Source: Schumannella soli
GTDB taxonomy: Bacteria > Actinomycetota > Actinomycetes > Actinomycetales > Microbacteriaceae
Assembly: GCF_006517435.1 (NCBI RefSeq)
Contig: NZ_VHQG01000002.1
Span: 1,134,799-1,198,798 of the forward strand
Reading direction: 5' to 3'
DNA length: 64,000 nucleotides
This document shows, piece by piece, positions 10,929 through 21,142 of the stretch. The position numbers and the translations under genes are program-made. The notes beneath the pieces are model-generated. The model did not search any database. It worked only from the letters and a program-made list of their open reading frames with translations, and was not told the DNA's origin. The stretch's first letter is position 1. Every line of letters starts with the position of its first letter.

Positions 10929-11957
10929 TCAGGAGGCGACCTTCGCTCCGCTTGTGGCGGCCTCGTCGGATTCCTCATCGACGACCGTCTCGTCGTCGTC
11001 GGAGTCGGAGTAGGTCTCGCCGGAGTCTACGGCACTCTGGGGCGTCCACTCGCGACCGGGCAGGTACGGGCTCGGCTCGGCGCCGGGGTGACGGCGGGTC
11101 TGCACGATCAGGATCACGATGCCGATCACGATCGCGGCGATCGCCGCCCAGACGTTGGCGCGGATGCCGAAGTAGTACTCGCTCGGGTCGACGCGGATCG
11201 ACTCGAAGAAGCTGCGGCCGATGCCCTGCCAGATCAGGTAGACGGCGAGCACCTTGCCCCACTGGAGGTCGAGCTTCTTGCGCAGGGCGTAGATCACGAT
11301 GATGCCGATGATGTTCCAGATGATCTCGTAGAGGAACGTCGGCTGGAACAGCGTGTCGTCGGGCAGCCCGATGGGCCAGGCCGCGTTGCTCGACTCGATC
11401 TTCAGACCCCACCAGGCGCCGTCGGGCGTCGGCAGGCCGAAGAGCTCGTGGTTGAACCAGTTGCCGAGGCGGCCGAGCGCCTGCGCGGCGAGCATCCCGG
11501 GGGCGATCGCGTCGACGATCGCGGTGAAGCGCAGGCCGGTGAAGCGGCTGCCGATGTAGGCGCCGAGGGCGCCGCCGAGCAGCGCGCCGTAGTAGGCGTT
11601 GCCGCCCTCCCAGACCGCCCAGATCGATCCCGGCTGCGTGATGTTCCAGGTGTTCTTGCCCGCGCCGAAGTAGTCGCCGGGGTGGGTGAACACGTGGTAG
11701 AACCGCGCCACGACGATGCCGAGCGCAACCGTCCAGATGGCGATGTCGAGGATGACCCACCGCTCCGCGCCGCGCTGGTTCAGGCGGTGGTTCGCCATGA
11801 GGATCGCGGCGATGATGCCGGCCAGGATGCAGAGCGCGTAGACGTGGATCTGGCCCCACGCGGCCGGCCAGGCCGGGAACCAGGAGTGGATCCACTGACC
11901 GACCTGGATGATCTGCCAGTCGGACGGCGGGCTCGGGATGCTGGCGGGCACGGCCAC
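10929..11957 (-). CDS. lgt: Prolipoprotein diacylglyceryl transferase
   Basis: Lgt transfers a diacylglyceryl group from phosphatidylglycerol to the lipobox cysteine of prolipoproteins, in the cytoplasmic membrane. The 342-residue protein has about seven hydrophobic segments. It contains the signature region [21 protein letters not shown], in which Arg, Asn and Glu are the conserved active-site residues. The C-terminal 50 residues form a hydrophilic, very acidic tail ([15 protein letters not shown]) that is not needed in short homologues. The GTG start has AGGAG 8 nt upstream. The position just after trpA is conserved in actinobacteria. Confidence 0.97.
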   Translation of the reverse strand: MAVPASIPSPPSDWQIIQVGQWIHSWFPAWPAAWGQIHVYALCILAGIIAAILMANHRLNQRGAERWVILDIAIWTVALGIVVARFYHVFTHPGDYFGAGKNTWNITQPGSIWAVWEGGNAYYGALLGGALGAYIGSRFTGLRFTAIVDAIAPGMLAAQALGRLGNWFNHELFGLPTPDGAWWGLKIESSNAAWPIGLPDDTLFQPTFLYEIIWNIIGIIVIYALRKKLDLQWGKVLAVYLIWQGIGRSFFESIRVDPSEYYFGIRANVWAAIAAIVIGIVILIVQTRRHPGAEPSPYLPGREWTPQSAVDSGETYSDSDDDETVVDEESDEAATSGAKVAS

Positions 11958-12037
11958 GGGTGGATCTCCTCAGCTGTCACGACGGCACGCGAGAGCGTGC
12001 ACGACGATCGGTGGACTTGGTGAGTCTACTGCCGGCT

Positions 12038-12820
12038 CTAGCGGCGGCCCGACAGGGCGGCGGCCGTGCGGGCGAGCCCGGCGACTCCCCCGTCGGCGAG
12101 CGACGACACGAGGGCGGAGCCCACGATCGCGCCGTCGGCGTACTCGAGCACCTCGGAGACCTGCTCGGCCGTCGAGATGCCGATGCCGACGCAGGCGCGC
12201 TCGGCGCCGGCGTCGCGCAGGCGGGAGACGAGGTCGCGGGCGGCCGCATCCACGTCGGCGCGGGCGCCGGTGACGCCCATCGTCGAGACCGTGTAGACGA
12301 AGCCGCGGCTCGCGGCGACGATCTGCTTCAGTCGCGCCTCGCTCGACGACGGCGCGGCCAGGAAGATGCGGTCGAGACCGGTGCGCTCGCTCTCGGCGAT
12401 CCAGTCGTCGGCCGAGTCGGGCGTGATGTCGGGCGTGATGAGCCCGGCCCCGCCGGCCGACTTCAGGTCGTCGGCGAAGCGCGTCGGACCGTACTGCAGC
12501 ACCGGGTTCCAGTACGTCATGATCACGACGGGCACGTCGACGCGGGCGCGGATGCGCTCCACCGCCGTGAAGGCGTCGCTCAGCCGGAAGCCGTTCGAGA
12601 GCGCCTGCTGCGTCGCGGCCTGGATGGCGGGCCCGTCCATGACCGGATCGGAGTAGGGCAGACCGAGCTCGAGGATGTCGACGCCGTTCTCGGCGAGGGC
12701 GACCGCGGCATCCACGCTCGTGTCGAGATCGGGGAATCCGATCGGCAGGTAGCTGATGAGCGCGCCGCGCCCCTCGGCCTTGCGGGTGTCGATGACGCGC
12801 CCGACGTGGGACTCGGTCAT
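12038..12820 (-). CDS. trpA: Tryptophan synthase alpha chain
   Basis: TrpA cleaves indole-3-glycerol phosphate to indole and glyceraldehyde 3-phosphate and passes indole to TrpB through a tunnel. The 260-residue TIM-barrel has the catalytic Asp in [15 protein letters not shown], and the phosphate-binding loops [11 protein letters not shown] and [10 protein letters not shown]. The ATG overlaps the trpB stop in ATGA, which favours equal production of the two subunits. The long open frame upstream is only a shadow of trpB. Confidence 0.97.
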   Translation of the reverse strand: MTESHVGRVIDTRKAEGRGALISYLPIGFPDLDTSVDAAVALAENGVDILELGLPYSDPVMDGPAIQAATQQALSNGFRLSDAFTAVERIRARVDVPVVIMTYWNPVLQYGPTRFADDLKSAGGAGLITPDITPDSADDWIAESERTGLDRIFLAAPSSSEARLKQIVAASRGFVYTVSTMGVTGARADVDAAARDLVSRLRDAGAERACVGIGISTAEQVSEVLEYADGAIVGSALVSSLADGGVAGLARTAAALSGRR

Positions 12821-14031
12821 TCCTGGGTCGCTCCCTCGTCGAACAGATCGAACCAGCGGCCCGCCGTCTGCACGTCCTTGTCGCCGCGGCCGGAGAGGTT
12901 CACGAGCAGCGTCGCCTCCGGTCCGAGCTCGCGGCCGAGGCGCAGCGCGCCGGCCAGCGCGTGAGCCGACTCGATCGCCGGGATGATGCCCTCGGTGCGG
13001 CTCAGCAGGCGCAGCGCCTCCATCGCCTCCACGTCGGTCGCGGGCAGGTACTCGGCCCGGCCGATGTCGGCGAGCCAGGAGTGCTCGGGACCGACGCCCG
13101 GGTAGTCGAGGCCCGCGGAGATCGAGTGCGACTCGAGCGTCTGGCCGTCGGCGTCCTGCAGCAGGTAGCTGCGGGCGCCGTGCAGCACGCCCGGGCGTCC
13201 GCGCTGGATGGCGGCGGCGTGGCGCTCGGTCTCGACGCCGTCGCCGGCGGCCTCGTAGCCGATCAGACGCACGTCGGCGTCGTCGAGGAACGCGTGGAAG
13301 ATGCCGATCGCGTTCGAGCCGCCGCCGACGCAGGCGAGGACGGCCGTGGGCAGCGCCCCGGTCAGCTCGAGCACCTGCTCTCGGGCCTCCTCGCCGATGA
13401 TCTTCTGGAAGTCGCGCACCATCGTCGGGAACGGATGCGGCCCGGCCGCCGTGCCGAAGATGTAGTTGGTCGTCTCGACGCTCGCGACCCACTCGCGGTA
13501 CGCCTCGTTGATGGCGTCCTTGAGCGTGCGCGAACCGGCCGTGACCGACACGATCTCGGCGCCGAGCAGGCGCATGCGGGCCACGTTGAGCGCCTGGCGC
13601 TGCGTGTCGACCTCGCCCATGTAGATCGTGCACTCGAGCCCGAACAGGGCCGCGGCGGTCGCCGTGGCGACGCCGTGCTGGCCGGCTCCGGTCTCGGCGA
13701 TCACGCGCGTCTTGCCGATGCGCTTGGTGAGCAGCGCCTGGCCGAGCACGTTGTTGATCTTGTGCGAGCCCGTGTGGTTGAGGTCTTCGCGCTTGAGCAG
13801 GATGCGCGCGCCGCCCGCGTGCTCGGCGAAGCGCGGCACCTCGGTCAGCAGCGAGGGCCTGCCGGTGTAGGTGCGGTGCAGCTCGGCGAGGTCGGCCTGG
13901 AACGCCGGGTCGACCTTGGCGGTCTCGTAGGCCTCGGTCAGCTCGTCGATCGCGGCGATGAGCGACTCGGGCATGAAGCGCCCGCCGAAGTCGCCGAAGA
14001 ACGGTCCGTCGACCGTGCGGAGGTCGGTCAT
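12817..14031 (-). CDS. trpB: Tryptophan synthase beta chain
   Basis: TrpB joins indole and L-serine to give L-tryptophan with pyridoxal phosphate. The 404-residue protein has the PLP lysine in [10 protein letters not shown] and the phosphate-cradle GGGSNA segment, with the expected N- and C-terminal domains. It overlaps trpC by four bases upstream and trpA by four bases downstream. It is a canonical TrpB1, of the right length and with no missing motif. Confidence 0.98.
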   Translation of the reverse strand: MTDLRTVDGPFFGDFGGRFMPESLIAAIDELTEAYETAKVDPAFQADLAELHRTYTGRPSLLTEVPRFAEHAGGARILLKREDLNHTGSHKINNVLGQALLTKRIGKTRVIAETGAGQHGVATATAAALFGLECTIYMGEVDTQRQALNVARMRLLGAEIVSVTAGSRTLKDAINEAYREWVASVETTNYIFGTAAGPHPFPTMVRDFQKIIGEEAREQVLELTGALPTAVLACVGGGSNAIGIFHAFLDDADVRLIGYEAAGDGVETERHAAAIQRGRPGVLHGARSYLLQDADGQTLESHSISAGLDYPGVGPEHSWLADIGRAEYLPATDVEAMEALRLLSRTEGIIPAIESAHALAGALRLGRELGPEATLLVNLSGRGDKDVQTAGRWFDLFDEGATQE

Positions 14032-14861
14032 GCGCGCTCTCCCGCCGTGGTGCTCGCCTCGGCCGACTCCGCCTGGGCGGGGTCCGACTGCGCGTTGAGG
14101 AAGGACTCGAGGGTCTGGATGGGGTCGCCGCCCGTGACGAGCGCCTCGCCCACCAGCACGACATCCGCCCCCGCGTCGCGGTAGTGCGCGACATCGGCGG
14201 GCCGCAGCACCGCCGACTCGGCGACGCGCACGACGCCGGCCGGGATGCGGTCGGCGAGACGGCCGAACAGGTCGCGGTCGAGCTCGAAGGTGCTCAGATC
14301 GCGCGCGTTGACGCCGAGCACGCTGGGGCCGAGGTCGAGCGCGCGCTCGACCTCCTCGGCGCTGTGCGTCTCGACGAGGGCGGTCATGCCGAGCGAGTGG
14401 ATGAGCTCGTGCAGCTCGGCGAGCAGCGGCTGCTCGAGCGCGGCGACGATGAGCAGCACGAGATCGGCGCCCGCGGCGCGGGCCTCGAACACCTGATACG
14501 GCTCGGCGATGAAGTCCTTGCGCAGCACGGGGATGCCGACGGCGGCGCGCACCGCCTCGAGGTCGTCGAGCGAACCGCGGAAGCGGCGCTGCTCGGTGAG
14601 CACGGAGATGGCGCTCGCTCCGCCGGTCTCATAGGAGACGGCCAGGGCGGCGGGATCGGTGATCTCGGCGAGGGCACCGCGCGAAGGGCTCGCGCGCTTC
14701 ACCTCGGCGATGATCTTGACGCGCTCGGCCGGTTCGAGCGCCGCGACGGCGTCGAGGGCGGCGGGGCGGGCCAGAGCGGCCGCCTCCACCTCGGCGAGCG
14801 GACGGATGCTGCGGCGCTCCGCAGCATCCGCGAGGGCTCCGGAGACCAGGTCGCTGAGCAC
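14028..14861 (-). CDS. trpC: Indole-3-glycerol phosphate synthase
   Basis: TrpC closes the indole ring, converting carboxyphenylamino-deoxyribulose phosphate to indole-3-glycerol phosphate. The 277-residue barrel has the catalytic lysines in [13 protein letters not shown] and VLRKDFI, the Glu in ALVETHS, and the GVNARDL and AESAV motifs. The start is a GTG two bases after the stop of the small membrane protein gene, with AAAGG adjacent. No better start exists nearby. The last 25 residues are an Ala/Glu-rich tail. It overlaps trpB by four bases. Confidence 0.95.
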   Translation of the reverse strand: MLSDLVSGALADAAERRSIRPLAEVEAAALARPAALDAVAALEPAERVKIIAEVKRASPSRGALAEITDPAALAVSYETGGASAISVLTEQRRFRGSLDDLEAVRAAVGIPVLRKDFIAEPYQVFEARAAGADLVLLIVAALEQPLLAELHELIHSLGMTALVETHSAEEVERALDLGPSVLGVNARDLSTFELDRDLFGRLADRIPAGVVRVAESAVLRPADVAHYRDAGADVVLVGEALVTGGDPIQTLESFLNAQSDPAQAESAEASTTAGERA

Positions 14862-14863
14862 CT

Positions 14864-15094
14864 TTAGTCGTGAGCCTTCGGAACGTAGCGGGCTCCCCCG
14901 ACGCCGTAGCCGGCCTTCTTGAGGATGCCGCCGACGATGAGGCCGACCACGAGGAGTCCGGCGCTCGCCCAGACGACCCACGCGACGTCCAGGAAGAAGG
15001 CGACGGTGCCGATCGCGAAGGCGATGAGCATGATCACTACGGCCGTCCATGCCGCGGGCGAATTGCCGTGGCCGGGGTCGTTCTCTTCCGACAC
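14864..15094 (-). CDS. Small trp-operon membrane protein (HGxxPAAW family, DUF6704-like)
   Basis: This 76-residue protein has an N-terminal HGNSPAAWTAV motif and two hydrophobic segments (about 16-35 and 40-60), ending in a basic, Gly-rich tail. Small proteins of this type lie directly before trpC in many actinobacteria. Their function is unknown; I assign the DUF number from memory. The GTG start has AAGGAG at good distance. A TAGACT -10 box sits about 30 nt upstream, so it probably leads a trpCBA-lgt transcript. Confidence 0.85.
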   Translation of the reverse strand: MSEENDPGHGNSPAAWTAVVIMLIAFAIGTVAFFLDVAWVVWASAGLLVVGLIVGGILKKAGYGVGGARYVPKAHD

Positions 15095-15123
15095 AGGTGA
15101 CTCCTTCTCGGGGGTGTTCGTTC

Positions 15124-15129
15124 AGTCTA
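15124..15129 (-). promoter_or_regulatory. -10 box of the trpCBA unit (TAGACT)
   Basis: TAGACT on the minus strand matches TANNNT and predicts transcription from about 15117. That gives a leader of roughly 23 nt before the GTG at 15094. It would split the cluster into hisE-to-trp membrane protein and trpCBA-lgt transcripts. No clear -35 box or attenuator hairpin is seen. Confidence 0.45.
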
Positions 15130-15196
15130 TCGGCCCGACCGGGATGGCCGGGACGGACGCGGGGCGCGGCGGCGATCGCTCGACGGCCGGCCTCGC

Positions 15197-15925
15197 TCAG
15201 CGGGTGGGGTCGTCGCCCTCGCTCAGGGCGTCCCAGTCGGCGACGGCGTCGCGCTCGGCCGCGGGGCGCGGCGACGAGGACGGGGAGGGGGACGGGCGGG
15301 TGGACGCTGCCGTGTCGTCGCCGTGGACGTCGACGCCGGCGTCGTCGGCGGCATCCCGGTCGCCCTCGTCGAGGGCTTCGGCCGCGCTGCGTCCGTCGGG
15401 CGCGACGAGGCGGGTGCGGCTGTACCGACGCGACGACACCGGCCAGCGCGTCGCCGTGACGGCGACGAGGAGGCCGAGCAGCACGAGCACGACGCCGGCG
15501 GCGAGCGCGAGGAACGGCCAGCCCGAGCCGTCGACGCGGTCGACCAGGTCGGCGGCGTGCTGCCCCGAGATCCCCGCGGTCTCGCGCAGCACCGAGCTGG
15601 AGGCGTGCGCCGGGTCGCCGATCGTCAGAGCCGCCTGCAGCGTGATGCAGCCGCCGAGCAGCGCCTGCAGCACGCCGAGGATGATGCGGAACGCGACGCC
15701 GGCGAGGGCGAGTGCGGCGACGAGCACGAGCCCGGTCAGCGCGAGCGCGAGCAGAGGCCCCGCCGCGACCTGACCCGAGGCCGGGATCGCCCGGTCGTCG
15801 AGGTGCAGCACGTACCACTGCTGGCTCCAGGCCAGCAGCACGACGCCGTTGCCGGCAAGGAGCGCGAGCAGGCTCAGGCTCTTGAGGCGGCCGCCGCGCC
15901 GGCCCGGCTCCGCCGGCACGCTCAT
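15197..15925 (-). CDS. Trp biosynthesis-associated membrane protein
   Basis: This 242-residue protein matches the actinobacterial trp-operon conserved membrane family (TIGR02234-like, Rv1610 of M. tuberculosis). About four membrane segments are visible (roughly 15-35, 53-75, 78-100 and 138-160). A WSQQWY motif follows the first one and RRYSRTRL follows the last. The C-terminal 65 residues are disordered, acidic and Ser/Pro-rich. The role is unknown; the only evidence is constant linkage to trpE and trpC. Its start overlaps the trpE stop by four bases. Confidence 0.88.
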   Translation of the reverse strand: MSVPAEPGRRGGRLKSLSLLALLAGNGVVLLAWSQQWYVLHLDDRAIPASGQVAAGPLLALALTGLVLVAALALAGVAFRIILGVLQALLGGCITLQAALTIGDPAHASSSVLRETAGISGQHAADLVDRVDGSGWPFLALAAGVVLVLLGLLVAVTATRWPVSSRRYSRTRLVAPDGRSAAEALDEGDRDAADDAGVDVHGDDTAASTRPSPSPSSSPRPAAERDAVADWDALSEGDDPTR

Positions 15926-17472
15926 CCCAGCCTCCGCAGCGCGTTCGCGACCGCGATGGCCCGCAGCGGGGCCGCCGCCTTGTTGCGCGACTCCTCGAGC
16001 TCGGTCTGCGGATCCGAGTCGGCGACGAGGCCGGCGCCGGCCTGCACGCGGGCCCGTCCGTCGATCAGCGTCGCCGTGCGGATGGCGATCGCGAGGTCGG
16101 CGTCGCCGGCGAGGTCGATGTAGCCCGCCACTCCCCCGTAGACCCCGCGCTGCGCGGGCTCGAGCTCGTCGATGATCTCGAGCGCCCGCGGCTTCGGCGC
16201 ACCCGAGAGCGTGCCGGCGGGGAACGTCGCCCGGAACACGTCGATCGGCGTGACCGTCTCGCGCAGGTCGCCCTCGACGCTCGAGACGAGATGCATGATG
16301 TGGCTGAAGCGCTCGACCTGCATGAACTCGGTCACCTCGACCGTGCCGGCGACGCTGACCTTCGAGAGGTCGTTGCGCGCCAGGTCGACGAGCATGAGGT
16401 GCTCGGCCCGCTCCTTGGGATCGGCGAGCAGCTCCTCGGCGAGGTCGAGATCGAGCTCGGGCGTCGCCCCGCGCGGGCGCGAGCCGGCGATCGGGTGCAT
16501 GTAGACGCGCTTCTCCTGCACCTTGAACAGCGCCTCGGGGCTCGAGCCGACGACGCTGTACGGGCGTCCGTCAGGAGTCGCCAGGCTCAGCAGGTACATG
16601 TACGGGCTCGGGTTGAGCGTGCGCAGCACCCGGTAGACGTCGAGCGGCTCGGCCGTCAGCTCGGCGTCGAAGCGCTGCGAGATGACCACCTGGAAGACAT
16701 CGCCGTCGCGGATGAAGTCCTTCGAGCGCACGACCTCGTCGCGGTACTCCTTCTCGTCCTGCCGCGGCTCGGGTCGCGCCGGCAGGCTCAGGTCGACCTC
16801 GCCGATCCAGGCTTCGGAGGGCTGGGCGAGGCCGGACTGCAGCGCGTCGAGGCGCGATTGGGCGTCGGCCCAGAGCGCGTCGGGCGCATCCTCGCCGTCG
16901 TTGAGAACCGAGGCGATGAGGGTCGCCGCGCCCGTGCGGTGGTCGAGCACGACCAGCTCCGACACGAGGCCGAGCGCCTGGCCGGGCACGTCGTAGTCGG
17001 CCGGCGGGGCATCGGGCAGGTGCTCGATCTGGCGGATCGCCTCCCAGCCGATGAAGCCGACCAGGCCGCCGGTGAGGGGCGGATGCCCGGCCACGCGCGG
17101 CGTGCTCCAGCGGCGGTAGAGGTGCTCGAGCGCCGCGAGCGGGCCGGTCGGCGCATCGGATCCGAGGGCGCGCTCGGCCGAGACGCCGGTGTCGATCCAG
17201 TGCGCCCGGGCGCCCGCCTCCGGGTCGGTCGAGGTGCTGTCGCCGGTCTGCGTCAGCATGCCGAAGCAGCGCACGCCGACGAAGGAGTAGCGCGACCAGA
17301 TGCCGCCCTGCTCCGCCGACTCGAGCAGGAACGTGCCCGAACGGCCGGCCGCGAGCTTGCGGTAGACCCCGACGGGCGTCTCGCCGTCGGCGAAGAGCTC
17401 GCGCAGCACGGGCACGATGCGGTGCCCGTCGTCGAGGGCGGCGCCGAAGTCGGTGCGCGACGTCGAGGTCAT
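15922..17472 (-). CDS. trpE: Anthranilate synthase component I
   Basis: TrpE converts chorismate to anthranilate, using ammonia from the TrpG glutaminase, and is the committed step to tryptophan. The 516-residue protein has the chorismate-binding domain with IAGSRPRG, a Mg-binding [12 protein letters not shown] segment and the [11 protein letters not shown] motif. The N-terminal region carries LLESAE, close to the LLES motif of tryptophan feedback inhibition. trpG and trpD are not in the window and must be elsewhere. It overlaps hisI by four bases, so his and trp translation are linked. Confidence 0.97.
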   Translation of the reverse strand: MTSTSRTDFGAALDDGHRIVPVLRELFADGETPVGVYRKLAAGRSGTFLLESAEQGGIWSRYSFVGVRCFGMLTQTGDSTSTDPEAGARAHWIDTGVSAERALGSDAPTGPLAALEHLYRRWSTPRVAGHPPLTGGLVGFIGWEAIRQIEHLPDAPPADYDVPGQALGLVSELVVLDHRTGAATLIASVLNDGEDAPDALWADAQSRLDALQSGLAQPSEAWIGEVDLSLPARPEPRQDEKEYRDEVVRSKDFIRDGDVFQVVISQRFDAELTAEPLDVYRVLRTLNPSPYMYLLSLATPDGRPYSVVGSSPEALFKVQEKRVYMHPIAGSRPRGATPELDLDLAEELLADPKERAEHLMLVDLARNDLSKVSVAGTVEVTEFMQVERFSHIMHLVSSVEGDLRETVTPIDVFRATFPAGTLSGAPKPRALEIIDELEPAQRGVYGGVAGYIDLAGDADLAIAIRTATLIDGRARVQAGAGLVADSDPQTELEESRNKAAAPLRAIAVANALRRLG

Positions 17473-17942
17473 TCGGTGCTCTCTCCTGCGGTGTCGTCGA
17501 GCGGTGCGGACGGTGACGCTGCGGCGCCCGCCGGGGCGGACTCGGGGAACTCGGCGTCGTCGGCCGCGGAGCCGACGACGGGCTCGAGCGGATCCACGTC
17601 GAAGCAGGCCCGCGCGCCCGTGTGACAGGCCGGGCCGAGCTGCTCGACCCGCACCAGGAGCGTATCCCCGTCGCAGTCGAGAGCCGCCGTCTTCACGTAC
17701 TGGCGGTGGCCGGAGGTGTCGCCCTTGCGCCAGTACTCCTGACGGGAGCGCGACCAGAACGTGACGCGACCCTCGGTGAGCGTGCGGCGCAGCGCCTCGT
17801 CGTCCATATAGCCGAGCATGAGCACGGCGCCGTCGGCATCGTCCTGGATGATGGCGGGCAGCAGGCCGTCGCGGTTCCAGCTCACCCGGGCGACCACAGC
17901 CTCCGGGGTCTGGTCGCTCGCGCTCTCGGTGGTCCAGCTCAT
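17469..17942 (-). CDS. hisI: Phosphoribosyl-AMP cyclohydrolase
   Basis: HisI opens the adenine ring of phosphoribosyl-AMP, the third step of histidine synthesis. In this 157-residue protein the Mg-binding aspartates are D89, D91 and D93 in DCDGD, and the Zn cysteines are C90, C106 and C113. The catalytic core ends near residue 120. The remaining 37 residues are a low-complexity Ala/Ser/Pro tail that runs into the trpE start. The HisE activity is encoded separately, so this is the monofunctional form. Confidence 0.96.
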   Translation of the reverse strand: MSWTTESASDQTPEAVVARVSWNRDGLLPAIIQDDADGAVLMLGYMDDEALRRTLTEGRVTFWSRSRQEYWRKGDTSGHRQYVKTAALDCDGDTLLVRVEQLGPACHTGARACFDVDPLEPVVGSAADDAEFPESAPAGAAASPSAPLDDTAGESTE

Positions 17943-18700
17943 CGCACCGCCACCCCTTCCGCGGCCATCGCCGCCTTGACCTCGCCGATCGTCAGCTCGC
18001 GGTTGTGGAACACGCTCGCGGCGAGCACGGCATCCGCACCCGCGTCGACCGCGGGAGCGAAGTCCGCGGCCTTGCCGGCGCCGCCGCTCGCGATCACCGG
18101 GACGCTGCTCAGGTCTCGCACGGCGCGGATCAGCTCCAGATCGAAGCCCTGCTTCGTGCCGTCGGCGTCGATCGAGTTGACCAGCAGCTCGCCCGCGCCG
18201 CGCTCGATCGCCTCGCGGGCCCAGGCCAGCGCATCCAGGTCGGTCTCGGTGCGGCCGCCGTGGGTCGTCACGACGAAGCCGCTCGCGATGCGCTCACTGC
18301 GCTTGATGTCGAGGCTCAGCACGAGCGCCTGCGCGCCGAAGCGGTCGGCGATCTCGCCGAGCAGCTCGGGCCGGGCGATCGCCGCGCTGTTGACGCCGAC
18401 CTTGTCGGCGCCGCAGCCCTGCAGACGGGCGACGTCCTCGGTCGAGCGCACGCCGCCGCCGACGGTGAGCGGGATGAAGACCTGCTCGGCCGTGCGGGTG
18501 ACGACCTCGTAGGTCGTGGCGCGCTCATCCACCGTCGCCGTGACGTCGAGGAAGGTGATCTCGTCGGCGCCCTGCGCGTAGTAGAGGGCCGCGAGCTCGA
18601 CCGGGTCGCCGGCGTCACGCAGATCGAGGAAGTTGACGCCCTTGACGACGCGTCCGCCGGACACGTCGAGACAGGGGATCACGCGGGTCGGAACCGACAT
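17939..18700 (-). CDS. hisF: Imidazole glycerol phosphate synthase cyclase subunit
   Basis: HisF uses ammonia delivered by HisH to make imidazole glycerol phosphate and AICAR. The 253-residue half-barrel repeat protein has the first catalytic Asp in [14 protein letters not shown] and the second in [16 protein letters not shown], plus the phosphate sites VGGGVRS and ASGGAGK. It overlaps hisI by four bases. hisH, hisA and hisB are not in the window. Confidence 0.97.
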   Translation of the reverse strand: MSVPTRVIPCLDVSGGRVVKGVNFLDLRDAGDPVELAALYYAQGADEITFLDVTATVDERATTYEVVTRTAEQVFIPLTVGGGVRSTEDVARLQGCGADKVGVNSAAIARPELLGEIADRFGAQALVLSLDIKRSERIASGFVVTTHGGRTETDLDALAWAREAIERGAGELLVNSIDADGTKQGFDLELIRAVRDLSSVPVIASGGAGKAADFAPAVDAGADAVLAASVFHNRELTIGEVKAAMAAEGVAVR

Positions 18701-18711
18701 GGCGACCCGCC

Positions 18712-19551
18712 TCAGATGCGGGCGGCGTGGATCGGGCTGACCAGGATCGCGCGGGCGCCGATCTCGTACAGCTCGTCCATGACGTTGTTCATGTCCTTGC
18801 GCGGCACCATGGCGCGCACGGCGAGCCAGCCGGTGTCGGCCAGCGGCGACACGGTCGGCGACTCGAGGCCGGGCGTGACCGCGGTGGCCTTCTCGAGCAG
18901 CTCGGCCGGCAGGTCGTAGTCGATCAGCACGTAACGGCGGGCGACCATGACGCCCTGCAGGCGGCGCTGGAAGGTCTCGAAACCGGCGATGCCCTCGCGC
19001 GCGGCGATCAGCACGCCGGTCGACTCGAGGATGACCGGGCCGAAGATCTCCAGCCCCTGGTTGCGCAGCGTGGTGCCGGTCGAGACGACGTCGGCCACCG
19101 CATCCGCGACGCCCAGACGCACGGCCGACTCGACCGCGCCGTCGAGGCGCACGAGCTCGGCCGTCACGCCGTTCCGCTCGAGGAAATCGCCCACGAGCGT
19201 GTCGTAGCTCGTCGCCACGCGCACGCCGTTCAGGTCGTCGAGGCTCGAGAAACGGCCCGCCGGTCCGGCGAAGCGGAAGGTCGAGCCGCCGAAGTCGAGC
19301 GCCTCGACCTCGAGGGCCGGCGAGTGGGAGTCGAGCAGCAGGTCGCGGCCGGTCACGCCGATGTCGAGCGCGCCCGAGCCGACGTAGGTCGCGATGTCGC
19401 GCGGACGCAGGTAGAAGAACTCGACGTCGTTGCGCGCATCCGTGACGATCAGCTCCTTGCTGTCGCGACGGGTGGCGTAGCCAGCCTCGTGCAGCATCTG
19501 CACGGCGGTCTCGGAGAGCGTGCCCTTGTTCGGCACGGCGATGCGGAGCAT
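18712..19551 (-). CDS. hisG: ATP phosphoribosyltransferase (long form)
   Basis: HisG condenses ATP with PRPP, the first and feedback-inhibited step of histidine synthesis. The 279-residue length is that of the long, HisZ-independent form. It includes a C-terminal ACT-like regulatory domain (about 210-279) that binds histidine. [14 protein letters not shown] at the N-terminus and GVTGRDLL near residue 88 are typical. AAGGTGA precedes the ATG. It lies 63 nt after hisE and 11 nt before hisF. Confidence 0.97.
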   Translation of the reverse strand: MLRIAVPNKGTLSETAVQMLHEAGYATRRDSKELIVTDARNDVEFFYLRPRDIATYVGSGALDIGVTGRDLLLDSHSPALEVEALDFGGSTFRFAGPAGRFSSLDDLNGVRVATSYDTLVGDFLERNGVTAELVRLDGAVESAVRLGVADAVADVVSTGTTLRNQGLEIFGPVILESTGVLIAAREGIAGFETFQRRLQGVMVARRYVLIDYDLPAELLEKATAVTPGLESPTVSPLADTGWLAVRAMVPRKDMNNVMDELYEIGARAILVSPIHAARI

Positions 19552-19614
19552 TCGGGATTCACCTTTCGCCGCGGTGCGCGGCGGATCGAGAGCGGATGGT
19601 CTGGCTGAGATCGA

Positions 19615-19878
19615 TCAGAGATGTCGCCAGACGTCCGCCGGGGTGAGCCCCTTGGCGATCATCAGCACCTGGAGGTGGTAGATCAGCTGCGAGATCTCCT
19701 CGGCAGCCTCCTCGTCGCTCTGGTACTCCGCGGCCATCCAGACCTCGGCCGCCTCTTCGACGATCTTCTTCCCGATGGCGTGCACCCCGGCATCGAGCTC
19801 GGCGACGGTGCCGCTGCCCGCGGGGCGGGTCACGGCCTTCTCACTGAGCTCGGCGAACAGGGCGTCGAAGGTCTTCAT
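19615..19878 (-). CDS. hisE: Phosphoribosyl-ATP diphosphatase
   Basis: HisE hydrolyses phosphoribosyl-ATP to phosphoribosyl-AMP, the second step of histidine synthesis. The 87-residue all-alpha MazG-like protein has the metal-binding EEAAEVWMA and [14 protein letters not shown] helices. I chose the ATG at 19878 (MKTFDALF) because it gives the usual family length. The frame stays open to a GTG at 19929, which would add 17 unconserved residues. It appears to head the his-trp operon. Confidence 0.94.
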   Translation of the reverse strand: MKTFDALFAELSEKAVTRPAGSGTVAELDAGVHAIGKKIVEEAAEVWMAAEYQSDEEAAEEISQLIYHLQVLMIAKGLTPADVWRHL

Positions 19879-20015
19879 CGTGTCCAAGGGTATCGGGGCG
19901 GGGAGGGTGCGGATGACCGTCGCGCTCACGAGCGGTGCGGGTCCGGCGGCGCGGCCCGACGCGACCGCGCGAGTCGGGTCGGATGCGGCGCCGCCGGAGC
20001 CGCGTCACGGCTCGA

Positions 20016-20387
20016 TCAGCCGCGCACGCCGATCAGGTCGATCACGAAGACGAGCGTGCGGCCGCCGAGGCGGTGGCCGGAGCCGGCGGGGCCGTAGGCG
20101 AGGTGCGGCGGCACGACGAGCTGGCGGCGACCGCCGACCTTCATGCCGGGGATACCGTCCTTCCAGCCCTGGATGAGGTTGGTGAGGGGGAACTGGATCG
20201 ACTCGCCGCGGTTCCAGCTGGAGTCGAACTCGTCGCCCGACTCGAAGTCGACCCCGACGTAGTGCACGTCGACGAACGCGCCGGGGGTGGCCTCGTCGCC
20301 GGTGCCGACCTCGAGGTCGGTGATGACGAGCTCGGTCGGGGCCGGGCCCTCGATGAAGTCGATCTCGGGCTTGGTCTTGTCAGTCAT
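20016..20387 (-). CDS. FKBP-type peptidyl-prolyl cis-trans isomerase
   Basis: This 123-residue single-domain FKBP speeds up proline isomerisation during folding. Family motifs are visible: VHYVGVDFESGDEFDSSW, LIQGWKDGIPGMKVGGRRQL, PPHLAYG and LVFVIDLIGV. There is no signal peptide, so it is cytoplasmic. The chosen ATG gives the common MTDKTKPEIDF start; the frame is open further upstream without conservation. It follows rpe by 37 nt. Confidence 0.92.
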   Translation of the reverse strand: MTDKTKPEIDFIEGPAPTELVITDLEVGTGDEATPGAFVDVHYVGVDFESGDEFDSSWNRGESIQFPLTNLIQGWKDGIPGMKVGGRRQLVVPPHLAYGPAGSGHRLGGRTLVFVIDLIGVRG

Positions 20388-20424
20388 GCGACCAGTCAAG
20401 CAGGTCTGACGCGCGTCGACAGCG

Positions 20425-21087
20425 TCAGTGCGCGTGGGCGGCAGCCGCGGCACGGAGCCCCGCGATCGCTTCGCCCGCGTGCGGGGCGCCGTAGACGCTC
20501 GAGCCGGCGACGAAGGTGTCGGCGCCGGCCGCCGCCGCGACCTCGATCGTGTCGAGGGTGATGCCGCCGTCGACCTGCAGCCACAGCTCGGAGCCGGCTG
20601 CGTCGGCGGCGGCGCGCACGGCCGCGACCTTGCCCATCTGGTCGGCCATGAACGACTGGCCGCCGAATCCGGGCTCGACCGTCATGACGAGGATCTGGTC
20701 GAACTCGGGCAGCAGCTCGAGGTAGGGCTCGATCGCGGTCCCCGGCTTCAGGGCGATGCCGGCGCGCGAGCCGATCTCGCGCAGGCGGCGCGCGAGCTTC
20801 ACGGGCTCGGCGGTCGCCTCGGCGTGGAAGGTGACCGAGAACGCGCCGAGCTCGGCGTAGCCGGGAGCCCAGCGGTCGACGTCGGCGATCATCAGGTGCA
20901 CGTCGAGCCCGATCGGCGAGACCGCCTGGATGCGCTGCACCATCTGCGGGCCGAAGGTGAGGTTCGGCACGAAGTGGTTGTCCATCACGTCGACGTGCAC
21001 GTAGTCGGCGTCGGCGATGCGGGCGAGCTCGGCCTCCATGTTGACGAAGTCGGCGGAGAGGATGCTCGGTTCGATGCGCACGGTCAC
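20425..21087 (-). CDS. rpe: Ribulose-phosphate 3-epimerase
   Basis: Rpe interconverts ribulose 5-phosphate and xylulose 5-phosphate in the pentose phosphate pathway. The 220-residue TIM barrel starts with the classic IEPSILSADF. It has the metal and acid-base residues in HVDVMDNHFVPNLTFGP, the EPGFGGQ loop and the LQVDGGI segment. The start is GTG. It follows rsmB, as in most actinobacteria. Confidence 0.97.
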   Translation of the reverse strand: MTVRIEPSILSADFVNMEAELARIADADYVHVDVMDNHFVPNLTFGPQMVQRIQAVSPIGLDVHLMIADVDRWAPGYAELGAFSVTFHAEATAEPVKLARRLREIGSRAGIALKPGTAIEPYLELLPEFDQILVMTVEPGFGGQSFMADQMGKVAAVRAAADAAGSELWLQVDGGITLDTIEVAAAAGADTFVAGSSVYGAPHAGEAIAGLRAAAAAHAH

Positions 21088-21142
21088 GCAGCGACCCTAG
21101 CGAGCGCGCGCGGCCGCGGCGCGCGCCCGAGGCCGCACGACC

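Noticed and set aside
10805-10978. Longer gltB start at 10978
   Set aside because: It would overlap lgt and add 58 unconserved residues. The ATG at 10804 has a ribosome binding site and gives a normal propeptide before the catalytic Cys.
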